From Arthrobacter ulcerisalmonis (GTDB lineage: Bacteria; Actinomycetota; Actinomycetes; Actinomycetales; Micrococcaceae), in assembly GCF_900609065.1 (NCBI RefSeq), contig NZ_UXAU01000019.1, forward strand, positions 1 through 64,000: DNA of 64,000 nucleotides, written 5' to 3'. Below are positions 27,404 through 36,337 of the stretch, in pieces (within the stretch, counting starts at the first letter, position 1; each line of letters begins with the position of its first letter). The notes beneath the pieces were generated by a model. It saw nothing but the letters and a program-made list of their open reading frames with translations, searched no databases and had not been told where the DNA came from. The translations under genes and the position numbers were made by a program.

Positions 27404-27431
27404 CGACTTAGATTTATGGTCTAGATCTAGT
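27404..27431. promoter_or_regulatory. Putative ROK operator
   Basis: GACTTAGAT and ATCTAGTC form an imperfect inverted repeat. The inner CTAGATCTAG (27420-27429) is a perfect palindrome. The element covers the predicted transcription start, a normal place for a repressor. Confidence 0.55.
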
Positions 27432-27483
27432 CACAGCGGACGGCATCAATCAGGTGGTGCCCTCAGTCAAAGGAGACAATGAG

Positions 27484-28776
27484 GTGCTTGCAATTCACAC
27501 GGCCAGGCAGCCCCGCCCCAGCAGACGGTCGTTTCTGCTCGGCGCCGGTGCCCTGGGTGCCGTAGGCGCACTCGCAGGATGCGCGCCAGCGTCGGGATCC
27601 TCATCGGCGCCCACCGAAATCACGTTCTACGTATCGAAGCCCGAAGTGATCAGCTACTTCGACGGCGTCATTGACCAGTTCCATCGCAGCCAGGACCGGG
27701 TGCGCGTGGTGCGTGACTCGACGTCGAACATGTCTGCCAACTTCGTCCGCAACCAGCCGCCGGACCTGGGCTGCTGGAACTACAACTTTGCTGTCGCTGC
27801 CTTCGTCAAGCATGGTGCCCTCAGCGACCTGTCGGACACGGCGGAAGCGCAATCGATCAACCCCGCGTTGTGGCCGCTGTTGCAGCAGACGGCGGACTAT
27901 CCGGGCCGCACCAGCGCCATCCCGTATTCGGTAACTGCTGCATCGGTCATCTACAACCAGGACATCTTCGCCCAGCAGGGCTTGTCAGTGCCCACCACCT
28001 GGTCTGAACTGGTTGCCGTCTGCCAGGCCCTGCGCGCCGCTGGCATCACCCCGTTCTACAACACCATCAAAGACAGCTGGACCGTAGCGCAGGGCCTCTT
28101 CGACTACAGCGTCGGTGGCATGCTGGACGTTCCCCAGTTCTTTTCCACACTTAACGGCGAGGGCGCGTCGGTGGAGCCCGGTTCTGCCGCCTCCTTTGAA
28201 GTGAACTTCAAGGACCCCATGGGCCGGGTCGCGGAGTTGGCCGCCTTTGCCAACAAGGATGCTGCCAGTCGTGGCTACGCCGACGGCAACCTCGCCTTCG
28301 CCCAGGGCAAGAGCGCCATGTACCTGCAGGGTCCATGGGCGCTGAACGAAATCGCCAAGACCTCTCCCACCATGAAGCTGGGCACCTTTCCGCTTCCTGT
28401 CACCGAGAATCCGGCCGACCTCAAGGTCCGCGTCAACGTGGACCTGGCCCTGTGGATTCCCCAGGTGTCCAAAAAGAAGGATGCGGCCCGTGAGTTCCTG
28501 TCCTTCCTCATGCGCCCCGAGATCAACGACAAGTACAACGCAGACAACAACGGCTTCGGCGTCCGCAAGGACGCGCCGCCGGCCGTCAACCCAGCCCTGG
28601 CCGGCATGCAGAAGTATTACGACGACGCCGCGTTCTACCTGGGTGCGTCGCAATTGATTCCCGCCGCCATTCCGGTCGCCAGCTACGCGCAGTCAATCGC
28701 GCTCGGCGCCGCTCCCGAGGCCCCGCTCCAGACCCTCGACGCCGACTGGGCTCGCCTTGCCCTGCGCAACGTCTGA
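27484..28776 (+). CDS. Sugar ABC transporter substrate-binding lipoprotein
   Basis: A 430-residue family-1 extracellular binding protein. The N-terminus has both a twin-arginine motif (SRRSFLLGAG) and a lipobox (ALAGCAP), which suggests Tat export and lipid anchoring. The body shows the usual ITFYVSKPEV opening, TTWSELVAVCQALR and the family C-terminus. The GTG at 27484 is chosen for AAAGGAG upstream. It is the first gene of the importer operon, ahead of two permeases and a GH13 glucosidase. The ligand is probably an alpha-glucoside. Confidence 0.92.
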   Translation: MLAIHTARQPRPSRRSFLLGAGALGAVGALAGCAPASGSSSAPTEITFYVSKPEVISYFDGVIDQFHRSQDRVRVVRDSTSNMSANFVRNQPPDLGCWNYNFAVAAFVKHGALSDLSDTAEAQSINPALWPLLQQTADYPGRTSAIPYSVTAASVIYNQDIFAQQGLSVPTTWSELVAVCQALRAAGITPFYNTIKDSWTVAQGLFDYSVGGMLDVPQFFSTLNGEGASVEPGSAASFEVNFKDPMGRVAELAAFANKDAASRGYADGNLAFAQGKSAMYLQGPWALNEIAKTSPTMKLGTFPLPVTENPADLKVRVNVDLALWIPQVSKKKDAAREFLSFLMRPEINDKYNADNNGFGVRKDAPPAVNPALAGMQKYYDDAAFYLGASQLIPAAIPVASYAQSIALGAAPEAPLQTLDADWARLALRNV

Positions 28777-28802
28777 CTGACCCGCAAGAATTGAGTGCTT
28801 CC

Positions 28803-29693
28803 ATGTCCCAGCTCCGCACCGGACGGCCGTCCACGCGACGACGCGTTGAACCCCTGTTCTACGCGTTCCTCCTCCCCACGGTTCTGCTCTTCACCTTGGC
28901 CATCACGCTCCCGGCCATCATGGGAGTCACCCTCAGTTTCACCAATTCGGTGGGCTTTGGCGAGTTCAAGTTCATTGGCCTGACCAACTACGTCGCGGCC
29001 TTCTCTGACCCGGCTATCCTCCAGGCGTACGGTTTCACGATTGGCTTCGCCGTGGTGACGGTGGCGGTGGTCAACGCGGTTGCCTTCTTCCTGGCACTGG
29101 GCCTGACCGAAAAAATTCGGGCCAAGATTGCCCTGCGCGCAGTGTTCGTCCTGCCCATGGTGATTTCAGGAATCGTCATTGCCTACGTCTTCAACTTCCT
29201 GTTTTCCAATTCAGTGCCGGAGATAGCCACAGCCCTGGGCATCACGTCGCTGGAAACGAGCATGCTGGCCAACCCCAACCTGGCTTGGCTGGCCTTGGTG
29301 CTGGTGACGGCCTGGCAGGCAATTCCTGCCACCTTGCTCATCTACATTGCGGGCATCCTGTCCATCCCCTCAGACGTCTATGAAGCGGCGGCCCTGGACG
29401 GCGCCTCGTCGTGGCGGAAGCTGGCATCCATCACCATTCCGCTGGCAGCGGGCTACATCGTGATCAACGTGATCATGGGATTCAAGGGCTTCATGAACGC
29501 CTACGACATCATCGTGGGCCTGACCAACGGTGGCCCCGGCACCTCCACCACCAGCGTGGCGATGTCCATCTTCAACGGCTTCAGCAGCGGCGACTACTCC
29601 TACCAGATGGCGAACGCCACCATCTTCTTCCTGATAGCCATCGTGATCGCCTTGCTCCAGCTGCGTTCCACCCACGGAAAGGCGACCTTCTAA
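28803..29693 (+). CDS. Sugar ABC transporter permease (MalF type)
   Basis: A 296-residue inner-membrane permease with six hydrophobic segments. The EAA loop that contacts the ATPase is seen as YEAAALDGASSWRKLASITIP. The first segment is FYAFLLPTVLLFTLAITLP. The ATG at 28803 is preferred over an in-frame TTG at 28791, which has no well-placed ribosome site. It overlaps the next permease start by one base (TAATG). It works with the gene at 29693 as a heterodimer. Confidence 0.92.
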   Translation: MSQLRTGRPSTRRRVEPLFYAFLLPTVLLFTLAITLPAIMGVTLSFTNSVGFGEFKFIGLTNYVAAFSDPAILQAYGFTIGFAVVTVAVVNAVAFFLALGLTEKIRAKIALRAVFVLPMVISGIVIAYVFNFLFSNSVPEIATALGITSLETSMLANPNLAWLALVLVTAWQAIPATLLIYIAGILSIPSDVYEAAALDGASSWRKLASITIPLAAGYIVINVIMGFKGFMNAYDIIVGLTNGGPGTSTTSVAMSIFNGFSSGDYSYQMANATIFFLIAIVIALLQLRSTHGKATF

Positions 29694-30595
29694 TGACCAC
29701 CCCAACCCTGGCCGAGGCCATCACGGACCCAACGCAACCGAGCACGCCAGCCGCACCCCGCCGTCGGATGTCCCGCGCGCAACGCGGCCGCTGGACCTTG
29801 ACGATTCTCCTGGCCGTCTGTTCCTTGACGATTCTGGTGCCCCTGTACGTGACCGTGTCCATGGCGTTCAAAACCACCACCCAGGCTGTGGACGGAAACG
29901 CCTTCTCGCTCCCCGGGCCCTGGAGCCTTGACGGCTTTTTCCAGGCCTGGACCCTGACAAACTTCCCCCGAAGCTTCGCCGTCTCGGTGGGGATTGCTGC
30001 GCTCAGCGTCGCAGGAACCATCATCCTGAGCGCCCTCGCCGCCTACGCAATCGCCCGGAACTGGGACCGTAAGGTGTTCCGTTGGTCTTTCTTCTACCTG
30101 CTGGCGGCCATGTTCCTGCCGTTCCCGGTGGTGGCGCTGTCCCAGGTGAGCCTGAGCGGCATGGTCCACTTGGACAACCCCGTAGGCGTCACAATCCTGC
30201 ACATCATGTTCCAGCTGTCCTTCAGCGTCATGCTGTTCACTGCCTTCCTGCGGTCCATCCCTATGGAACTCGAGGAAAGTGCCCGGATTGACGGAGCCAG
30301 CACCTGGCAGGTGTTCTGGCAGCTGATTTTCCCGCTCCTGGCTCCCATGAGCGCAACGGTGGGCATCTTCGCCTTCCTGGCCTCCTGGAACGACTTCATG
30401 ATGCCGTCCCTCATCATTTCCAACCCGGCCCTGCAAACCCTGCCCGTCCTGCAGCAGATGTTCCAGACCCAGTTCAGCAACAACTACAACGTCTCCTTCG
30501 CGTCCTACCTCATGGCCATGGCCCCCTCGATCGTTGTGTACCTGTTTGCGCAGCGTTGGGTCATGTCCGGCCTGACCCAGGGCGCCATCAAGTAG
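29693..30595 (+). CDS. Sugar ABC transporter permease (MalG type)
   Basis: A 300-residue permease with six predicted helices. The EAA loop is seen as MELEESARIDGASTWQVFWQ, and the N-terminal stretch has the usual Arg-rich cytoplasmic leader followed by WTLTILLAVCSLTILVPL. It starts on the stop of the MalF-type gene. No ATPase gene follows; instead a GH13 glucosidase comes next. The MsiK-like ATPase at 6061 is the only candidate in the window. Confidence 0.92.
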   Translation: MTTPTLAEAITDPTQPSTPAAPRRRMSRAQRGRWTLTILLAVCSLTILVPLYVTVSMAFKTTTQAVDGNAFSLPGPWSLDGFFQAWTLTNFPRSFAVSVGIAALSVAGTIILSALAAYAIARNWDRKVFRWSFFYLLAAMFLPFPVVALSQVSLSGMVHLDNPVGVTILHIMFQLSFSVMLFTAFLRSIPMELEESARIDGASTWQVFWQLIFPLLAPMSATVGIFAFLASWNDFMMPSLIISNPALQTLPVLQQMFQTQFSNNYNVSFASYLMAMAPSIVVYLFAQRWVMSGLTQGAIK

Positions 30596-30644
30596 GCCAA
30601 CGCCCGTTCCGTTCCACCCACCGCAGATCCCGAAAGATGTATTA

Positions 30645-32345
30645 ATGACCGAAACCTTGCAGTCCGTTGCCACCCTGTCCGCCGAGGACGCCAACTGGTG
30701 GCGGCAGGCCTCCGTTTACCAGATCTATCCCCGCAGCTTCGCGGATTCCAACGGTGACGGAATGGGAGACCTGCCCGGTGTGACCTCCCGCGTGCCGTAC
30801 CTTAAGGCCTTGGGGGTCGACGCCGTCTGGCTGAGCCCGTTTTACCCCTCGGCTTTGGCGGACGGCGGCTATGACGTGGACGACTACCGCAATGTGGACC
30901 CGCGGTTGGGCAGCCTTGACGACTTTGACGAGATGGCGGCTGCCCTCCACGCCGCGGGAATCCGCCTCATTGTGGACATTGTGCCCAACCACTCCTCGGA
31001 CCGGCACGAATGGTTCAAGGAAGCACTGATTGCACCGAAGGGATCCGCCGCACGGGCCCGCTACATCTTCCGCGACGGGCTCGGCGTCAACGGCGAACTG
31101 CCTCCCTCCGACTGGGAATCGGTTTTCGGCGGCCCCGCATGGGAACGCCTCACCGAACCCGACGGCCAGCCAGGCCAGTGGTACCTGCACCTCTTCGCCA
31201 AGGAACAGCCAGACTTCAATTGGGACAACCCCGAGGTGCGGGAGGACTTCCTGGCGACGCTGCGCTTCTGGTCTGACCGTGGCGTGGACGGCTTCCGCGT
31301 CGACGTGGCGCATGCCCTGACCAAGAACCTGCCGGAGGTCCTGCCCAGCAAGGCCGAACTGCCCTCAGAAGGCGAAAACGCCCTCGGCGCGCACCCGCTC
31401 TGGGACCGCGACGAGGTCCACGAGATCTACGCCGAATGGGGCAAGGTCTTCAACGAGTACACCCCGCCGCGCACCGCTGTCGCCGAAGCCTGGGTCCATG
31501 CTGATCGGCGTGCCCGTTACGCGAGCCCCGACGGCCTGGGCCAGGCCTTCAACTTCGACCTCCTTCAGGCCGATTTCGACGCCGAGCAGTTCCGCAGCAT
31601 CATCACCACGAACCTGGCTGAGGCAGACGCATCGGGGGCCTCTTCGACCTGGGTGTTCTCCAACCACGACGTCATCCGGCACGCCACCCGCTACGGCCTG
31701 CCCGCCGCAGGGCCCGCCGTCGAAGGGGCCATCATGGCCGGAAATGCCGGGAAGGCTTGGCTGCTGGCCGGCGGCGATCCCTCGGCAGTGGACACCTTGC
31801 TGGGGCTGCGCAGGGCAACGGCTGCTTCGCTGCTGATGTTTGCCCTGCCCGGTTCCGCGTACCTCTACCAGGGCGAAGAGTTGGGTTTGCAGGAAGTGGG
31901 TAATATTCCCGACGCCGATCGGCAAGACCCATCGTTCTTCCGCAACCCGGGCGTGGACGTAGGCCGCGACGGCTGCCGGGTTCCCCTCCCTTGGACGGAC
32001 CAGAGCACCTCGTTTGGTTTCGGGACCGGCGGCTCCCACCTGCCGCAGCCGGAGTGGTTTGCCGGCGCCTCTGTTGCAGCCCAAGAACCACTGCAGGACT
32101 CCACCCTCAGCATGTATCGGAAGGCGCTGGCGCTACGTTCCCAGCTGCAGGCGGGTGAGGAGCTGGAATGGTTGGTGACCGGCCGTCCAGACGTCCTGGC
32201 GTTCCGGCGGCCCAACGGTTGGACCTCGGTGACGAACTTCGGCGAGGAACCGTTCCAGCTCCTTGAGGGATCGGTACTGGTCACCAGTGCTCCGTTGGAC
32301 GCTGGATTGCTGCCCGGCTGCGCTACGGCCTGGCTGCAGGCGTAG
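30645..32345 (+). CDS. Alpha-glucosidase, glycoside hydrolase family 13
   Basis: A 566-residue GH13 exo-glucosidase, the second in this window. The triad is nucleophile Asp220 (FRVDVAHAL), acid/base Glu281 (VAEAWVH) and Asp342 (SNHDVIRH). It lacks a signal peptide and so acts on imported sugar. It is the last gene of the ABC operon, so its substrate should match the transporter's ligand. It resembles the enzyme at 1211 throughout (YQIYPRSF, FNWDNP, GRDGCRVPLPW), but the two have different regulators (ROK here, LacI there). Confidence 0.93.
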   Translation: MTETLQSVATLSAEDANWWRQASVYQIYPRSFADSNGDGMGDLPGVTSRVPYLKALGVDAVWLSPFYPSALADGGYDVDDYRNVDPRLGSLDDFDEMAAALHAAGIRLIVDIVPNHSSDRHEWFKEALIAPKGSAARARYIFRDGLGVNGELPPSDWESVFGGPAWERLTEPDGQPGQWYLHLFAKEQPDFNWDNPEVREDFLATLRFWSDRGVDGFRVDVAHALTKNLPEVLPSKAELPSEGENALGAHPLWDRDEVHEIYAEWGKVFNEYTPPRTAVAEAWVHADRRARYASPDGLGQAFNFDLLQADFDAEQFRSIITTNLAEADASGASSTWVFSNHDVIRHATRYGLPAAGPAVEGAIMAGNAGKAWLLAGGDPSAVDTLLGLRRATAASLLMFALPGSAYLYQGEELGLQEVGNIPDADRQDPSFFRNPGVDVGRDGCRVPLPWTDQSTSFGFGTGGSHLPQPEWFAGASVAAQEPLQDSTLSMYRKALALRSQLQAGEELEWLVTGRPDVLAFRRPNGWTSVTNFGEEPFQLLEGSVLVTSAPLDAGLLPGCATAWLQA

Positions 32346-32350
32346 GAAGA

Positions 32351-32392
32351 GGAAGTACCTGCCCCTCTCTGGGGAGAGGGGCAGGTACTTCC
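32351..32392. terminator. Bidirectional hairpin terminator
   Basis: A perfect 19-bp stem (GGAAGTACCTGCCCCTCTC and its complement) with loop TGGG, between two convergent genes (GH13 and DUF305). Only TT follows on the plus strand, so it is a strong hairpin with a weak U tract. Confidence 0.85.
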
Positions 32393-32401
32393 TTGGGCTA
32401 G

Positions 32402-33010
32402 TTAGAGAGTGGCCAGCAGGGTTTGCATCTCCTGGATCTCAGCCTTTTGGCTGCTCACGATGTCTTTACTGAGCTGTATCGCTGCGGTGTCGGTGCCGTC
32501 CACGGTTTCTGTTGTGGCCATGGCCACGGCACCTTGGTGGTGGGCGATCATCTGGCTCAGGTACAGCTTCGCTGCCTCAACACCTTGGGCGGCTTCCAAC
32601 TGGGTCATGTCGTCGGCGCCCATCATGCCGTCCATGCTGTGCCCGGCGGGCGCCTCAGTGGACTGCCCCCAGCCCGTCAACCAGCCGGTCATTGTCTCAA
32701 TCTCCGGAGCCTGGGCCGCTTTGACCCGGGTGGCTAAGGCGGTGATATCGGAGGGGATGCCCTGTTTCGCGAGGATGAGGTCGCTCATCTCAACAGCCTG
32801 GACGTGGTGCGGGATCATCATCTGGGCAAACATCACGTCTGCGGCGTTGTGGTTTGCTGCTGCTGTTGGGCTGGAGGAGTTGTTGCTGTGTTCCATTCCG
32901 GGCATGGATGGTTCGGCGGAACTGGAACCGCCATCGGCTCCGCAACCAGCCAGTGCGATGGCGGTAGCGATAGCGGTTGCGGCCAAGGGGAAGAATTTCT
33001 TTGTCATCAT
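32402..33010 (-). CDS. DUF305 lipoprotein
   Basis: A 202-residue secreted lipoprotein. The signal peptide MTKKFFPLAATAIATAIA ends in a lipobox (LAGC). The mature part has two DUF305 half-repeats, each with a histidine pair: MMIPHHVQAVEM and MIAHHQGAVAM. It is Met- and His-rich near the start (MPGMEHSN), which fits copper or other metal binding, as suggested for this family. It neighbours a DUF6153 gene and an MFS-ArsR metal pair. The start is the ATG at 33010; a second one at 33007 is equivalent. Confidence 0.88.
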   Translation of the reverse strand: MMTKKFFPLAATAIATAIALAGCGADGGSSSAEPSMPGMEHSNNSSSPTAAANHNAADVMFAQMMIPHHVQAVEMSDLILAKQGIPSDITALATRVKAAQAPEIETMTGWLTGWGQSTEAPAGHSMDGMMGADDMTQLEAAQGVEAAKLYLSQMIAHHQGAVAMATTETVDGTDTAAIQLSKDIVSSQKAEIQEMQTLLATL

Positions 33011-33158
33011 CAAGATCAGGTCCTTCAGGAGAATTTTGGGCGCGCGAGGAGCCTCGCGCGCCAGGAGAAGTGGGTGCATCGGACACGCCGCTACTGGGCG
33101 TGTGAAGAGCGTCAGCATGGGGCACGGCACGGGCGACCGCCCGAGCCGTCCGGAGCTC

Positions 33159-33653
33159 CTACGTTCTGCTGATGGACAGGTCACCCGGTGAAGGACTGCT
33201 GGGACGGAAGGACGAGGGGGCGTACCCGGCGGTAGCCCAGGCTGTGGATGTGCCCGTGATGGAAACCGTGGCATCCGGTGCGTGAATCGTCAGGCCGCCG
33301 GTTGCCGGTGCCGGAATGCAGGAGGCGCTCATGGAGTGCTGGCTTGAACAGTTCCCGGGGCAGGGGCACTGTGCAGGCGAGGCTGCACCATTGAGCGCGG
33401 ACAGTTCGTGGGACGCGGCAGAATCCGGCGATGCGGCGATATGGACGTCGTGGCCGGCTGCTTCGGTTCCGGCCGTTGACGCAGCCAGACCACTCGTCGT
33501 CGGGACGCCCGCTGAAACCATGGCAGACGTGTCTGGCGAGTGGCTGCCGGTCATGACGTGCATGCCGAGAAGTCCGGTAATAATGGCGAGGACTGCGACC
33601 AGGAGGGAGGCCGTGAGCAGCGTGGAGTCGGTCCTCCTGAGCTGATTTGCCAC
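33159..33653 (-). CDS. DUF6153 family membrane protein
   Basis: A 164-residue protein with one N-terminal membrane helix (TLLTASLLVAVLAIITGLLG), a His/Ser-rich extracytoplasmic part and a Cys-rich block (CPCPGNC, then SCIP). This matches the actinobacterial DUF6153 pattern, which often occurs beside DUF305 genes. The cysteines and histidines suggest metal binding, but no function is shown. The GTG at 33653 has GGAGG 6 bp upstream; the longer frame has no such site. Confidence 0.72.
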   Translation of the reverse strand: MANQLRRTDSTLLTASLLVAVLAIITGLLGMHVMTGSHSPDTSAMVSAGVPTTSGLAASTAGTEAAGHDVHIAASPDSAASHELSALNGAASPAQCPCPGNCSSQHSMSASCIPAPATGGLTIHAPDATVSITGTSTAWATAGYAPSSFRPSSPSPGDLSISRT

Positions 33654-33734
33654 GGTGGTCCTCCTTGTCCTCTCGAGTGCCTTCCGCTTCCAGACTACTC
33701 GGCCCACTGGTGGGGTAGCGGAAAAGGAGCTAGA

Positions 33735-33755
33735 ATATGTGCATATAGTCGCACA
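33735..33755. promoter_or_regulatory. Putative ArsR/SmtB operator upstream of the MFS gene
   Basis: Two overlapping inverted repeats: ATATG-TG-CATAT (33735-33746) and TGTGC-N8-GCACA (33738-33755). They lie 24 bp before the MFS start. An ArsR-type sensor is encoded at the end of the same operon. Confidence 0.5.
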
Positions 33756-33778
33756 CATGCACTCAATGAGGTCTGACG

Positions 33779-35053
33779 TTGACGGTCTTGCGAAATAAAA
33801 CATATCGGCGGCTTTTTACCGCCCAGATAGTGGCTCTTATCGGCACAGGGCTGCTCACCGTGGCCCTCGGGCTCTTGGCGTACAACCTGACCGGCCGGGA
33901 CGCCGGAGCCGTCCTGGGCACGGCCCTGACGATCAAGATGCTGGCTTACGTTGGTCTCGCCCCGGTCATCACCGCGGTGGTGGCCAGGCTGCCGAAAAAA
34001 CCGGTTCTGATCGGGGCTGACCTGGTCCGGGCAGCGATGGCACTGTCTCTTCCGTTCGTCACAGAGACCTGGCAGATTTACGTGCTGATTTTCCTGCTGC
34101 AATCTGCATCCGCGACCTTCACTCCGACCTTCCAGTCGCTGATCCCGACCGTTCTGAAGGACGAGCGGGACTATACGCGGGCGCTGTCTCTTTCCAGGCT
34201 GGCCTATGACATGGAGGCCTTGGTCAGCCCGGCCCTTGCGGCGCTGTTGCTGACGGTGATCAGTTACAACAACCTGTTCCTCGCTACAGCCGCCGGCTTC
34301 CTCTTCTCGGCCTTCGTGGTCACGGTCACGGCCTTGCCTTGTCAGTCCGCGCCCACCGGCTTGCAGACGTCGCTGTGGCACCGGACCACTCTGGGGACAC
34401 GGATCTTCTGGCGGCACCGGCGGCTGCGGTCCCTGCTGGCGTTGAACCTGGTGGTCGCAGCCCCTACGGCTCTGATACTCGTCAACACAGTGGTTTACGT
34501 CCGCGATGTCCTGCACCGCAGCGACGCCGATCTGGCTCTTGCGTTGGCCTGTTTCGGTGTCGGGTCGATGATCGTGGCGTTGTCAGCGCCCAGGGCCCTG
34601 GACCGGTTCGGGAACCGGTGCGTGATGCTGACGGGCGCCGCCGTGATCCCTGCTGTGTTGGCCGGTGCCACATTCCTGCCCCTCCTGGGGACCGGCGGCC
34701 CGGGGTGGTGGGGCCTGTTGGCACTTTGGTTCTTGCTCGGTGCCGCGAACTCAACAATTTTGACGCCGTCGTCCCGGCTGCTGCGTGATGCCTCCACCGA
34801 GGCGAGCCGGCCCTACGTCTTTACTGCCCAGTTCTCCCTTTCGCACGCCTGCTACATCCTCACCTATCCGCTGGCCGGTTGGATCGGCTCTGCCGCAGGG
34901 CTGGGCTGGGCCGCGCTTGCCCTGACGTTTATTGCGATGATAGGCAGTACTGGTGCATTCCTGTCCTGGCCGTCGCACCAGCGCGGAAGCCAAGACCCAG
35001 CCCCTGAGGAGCAGAACCTTGAGCAGCAGGTCCAGCAGCGCGCAGAGCCCTAG
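33779..35053 (+). CDS. MFS transporter, probable metal-ion exporter
   Basis: A 424-residue membrane transporter with 10-12 hydrophobic segments (LFTAQIVALIGTGLLTVALG; MLAYVGLAPVITAVV). It overlaps an ArsR/SmtB-family sensor gene by 35 bp; that sensor carries a metal site. Export of a divalent metal is therefore the best guess, but a drug or organoarsenical cannot be excluded. The TTG at 33779 has GAGG 7 bp upstream. Its operator-like region and the neighbouring DUF305/DUF6153 genes point to a small metal-response island. Confidence 0.78.
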   Translation: MTVLRNKTYRRLFTAQIVALIGTGLLTVALGLLAYNLTGRDAGAVLGTALTIKMLAYVGLAPVITAVVARLPKKPVLIGADLVRAAMALSLPFVTETWQIYVLIFLLQSASATFTPTFQSLIPTVLKDERDYTRALSLSRLAYDMEALVSPALAALLLTVISYNNLFLATAAGFLFSAFVVTVTALPCQSAPTGLQTSLWHRTTLGTRIFWRHRRLRSLLALNLVVAAPTALILVNTVVYVRDVLHRSDADLALALACFGVGSMIVALSAPRALDRFGNRCVMLTGAAVIPAVLAGATFLPLLGTGGPGWWGLLALWFLLGAANSTILTPSSRLLRDASTEASRPYVFTAQFSLSHACYILTYPLAGWIGSAAGLGWAALALTFIAMIGSTGAFLSWPSHQRGSQDPAPEEQNLEQQVQQRAEP

Positions 35054-35414
35054 CGTCGTGCAGGGCGCAGGGCCCGGCGAACCCTCCCTGGCGCACTCTG
35101 TCACGCCGGACCCAAAGCTGCTCGACGCGGCAACCGGGACGCTGCGGATGCTGGCCGAACCCACCCGGCTGCACCTGCTCTGGCAACTCTCCAACGGCCC
35201 CAAGACCGTCACCGAGCTGACTGAATTATCCGGAGCGCAACGGACCGTAGTCAGCCAGCACTTGGCCAAACTCCGGCTCAGCGGATTAGTAGACACCCGC
35301 AAGGACGGCCGCCACATCATCTATTCGCTCCATGACGGGCACCTGGTCCGGCTGATCCGCGAGACCATGAACCACGCCGATCACCTGATGACCGGCGAAC
35401 CGCCTCACGGCTGA
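35019..35414 (+). CDS. ArsR/SmtB-family metal sensor with an alpha-5 metal site
   Basis: A 131-residue winged-helix repressor. The recognition helix region is AQRTVVSQHLAKLRLSGLV, followed by the wing DTRKDGRHIIYSL. The last helix has D-x-H, ten residues, H, two residues, H (HDGH...NHADH), exactly the alpha-5 site that binds Zn, Co or Ni in SmtB, CzrA and NmtR. There is no Cys pair in helix 3, so it is not of the arsenic or CadC type. The TTG at 35019 follows GAGGAG. It overlaps the MFS stop, so the two are coupled and autoregulation is likely. Confidence 0.85.
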   Translation: MSSRSSSAQSPSVVQGAGPGEPSLAHSVTPDPKLLDAATGTLRMLAEPTRLHLLWQLSNGPKTVTELTELSGAQRTVVSQHLAKLRLSGLVDTRKDGRHIIYSLHDGHLVRLIRETMNHADHLMTGEPPHG

Positions 35415-35504
35415 CGCACCCGCAGTCGGTCCCGGGGGAGACTTCCTGCGCGGTGTCTCAAGCCCGTCAAACATAATTTCCTGCACGACTTCTACGCGTT
35501 TCAC

Positions 35505-35531
35505 TAACGCCGCGCGAACTGCTGCCGATAA
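35505..35531 (+). promoter_or_regulatory. FliA (sigma-28) type promoter of the flgB operon
   Basis: TAACGCCG, exactly 11 bp, then GCCGATAA, a perfect match to the classical -10 box. It lies 72 bp upstream of the flgB GTG. It implies that basal-body genes here depend on the flagellar sigma factor. Confidence 0.85.
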
Positions 35532-35603
35532 ACCATCTCAGAGCACGGATTGCTCGCTTCGTGGCCACGGATCGGCCTTCCTTCATTGCCAGGCAGGATA
35601 CCC

Positions 35604-35948
35604 GTGCTCGAATCCGTGACTTCTGCTGCCTTGGGTAGTGCCCTCGATGGGCTGGCCCAGCGGCAGCGGACCATCGCGAACAACATCGCGAACGTCAACA
35701 CTCCGAATTTCCGCGCCCAACGCGTGAGCTTCGAGGCTGCGCTGGCATCGTCGGTGGCAGCCGGCAACGGACACACCACAGCCGCCACCTCGACGTCGTT
35801 GGAGCCCACGCAGCTCAACGGCAACAACGTCAACATCGACACCGAAACGCTGTCCAACATCGATACGGTGCTCCGCTTCCAATTCGCGTCGAGGGCCATT
35901 GGTGGCGAGTTCACCGCCATCCGCGCTGCCTTGCGGACCAACGGATGA
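35604..35948 (+). CDS. flgB: Flagellar rod protein FlgB
   Basis: A 114-residue proximal rod protein, the first gene of the main flagellar operon. The rod-family motif RQRTIANNIANVNTPNFRAQ is clear, and the C-terminal helix (FASRAIGGEFTAIRAAL) is as expected. The GTG at 35604 follows AGGA. It overlaps flgC by 4 bp. A FliA-type promoter lies upstream. Confidence 0.93.
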   Translation: MLESVTSAALGSALDGLAQRQRTIANNIANVNTPNFRAQRVSFEAALASSVAAGNGHTTAATSTSLEPTQLNGNNVNIDTETLSNIDTVLRFQFASRAIGGEFTAIRAALRTNG

Positions 35949-36337
35949 CGTTCGACGCGATCGGCATCGCCGGCACAGCACTGACCGTCCACCGCAAGTG
36001 GCTCGACGCTGTCTCCGACAACCTGGCCAACATGAACACCGCCAGCGCAACCTCCGGCGACGCCTTTCGCGCCCGGTACTTGGAAGCAACTGACGGCAGC
36101 GGAACCACCGGCGTCTACGTCAAGGGCATCCAGTACGGCAGCGCGGAGGGCCGGATGGTCTACCAGCCGGACCATCCGCTGGCCGATGCGGAAGGCAACG
36201 TCAAATACCCGGACATTGACCTCGAAGAACAAATGGGCGCCTTGATCATGGCCCAGCGCGGCTACCAGCTCAATGCCCAGGTTGTAGACCGTGCCCGCGA
36301 AACCTACCTTGCCGCCCTCGACATTGGACGCTCCTGA
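35945..36337 (+). CDS. flgC: Flagellar rod protein FlgC
   Basis: A 130-residue proximal rod protein. The N-terminus has the family pattern IAGTALTVHRKWLDAVSDNL and NMNTA; the C-terminus has the MIMAQRGYQLNAQVV-like block (LIMAQRGYQLNAQVVDRAR) shared with rod and hook proteins. It starts in the flgB stop (ATGA) and ends one base into fliE, so translation is coupled. Confidence 0.95.
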   Translation: MTFDAIGIAGTALTVHRKWLDAVSDNLANMNTASATSGDAFRARYLEATDGSGTTGVYVKGIQYGSAEGRMVYQPDHPLADAEGNVKYPDIDLEEQMGALIMAQRGYQLNAQVVDRARETYLAALDIGRS

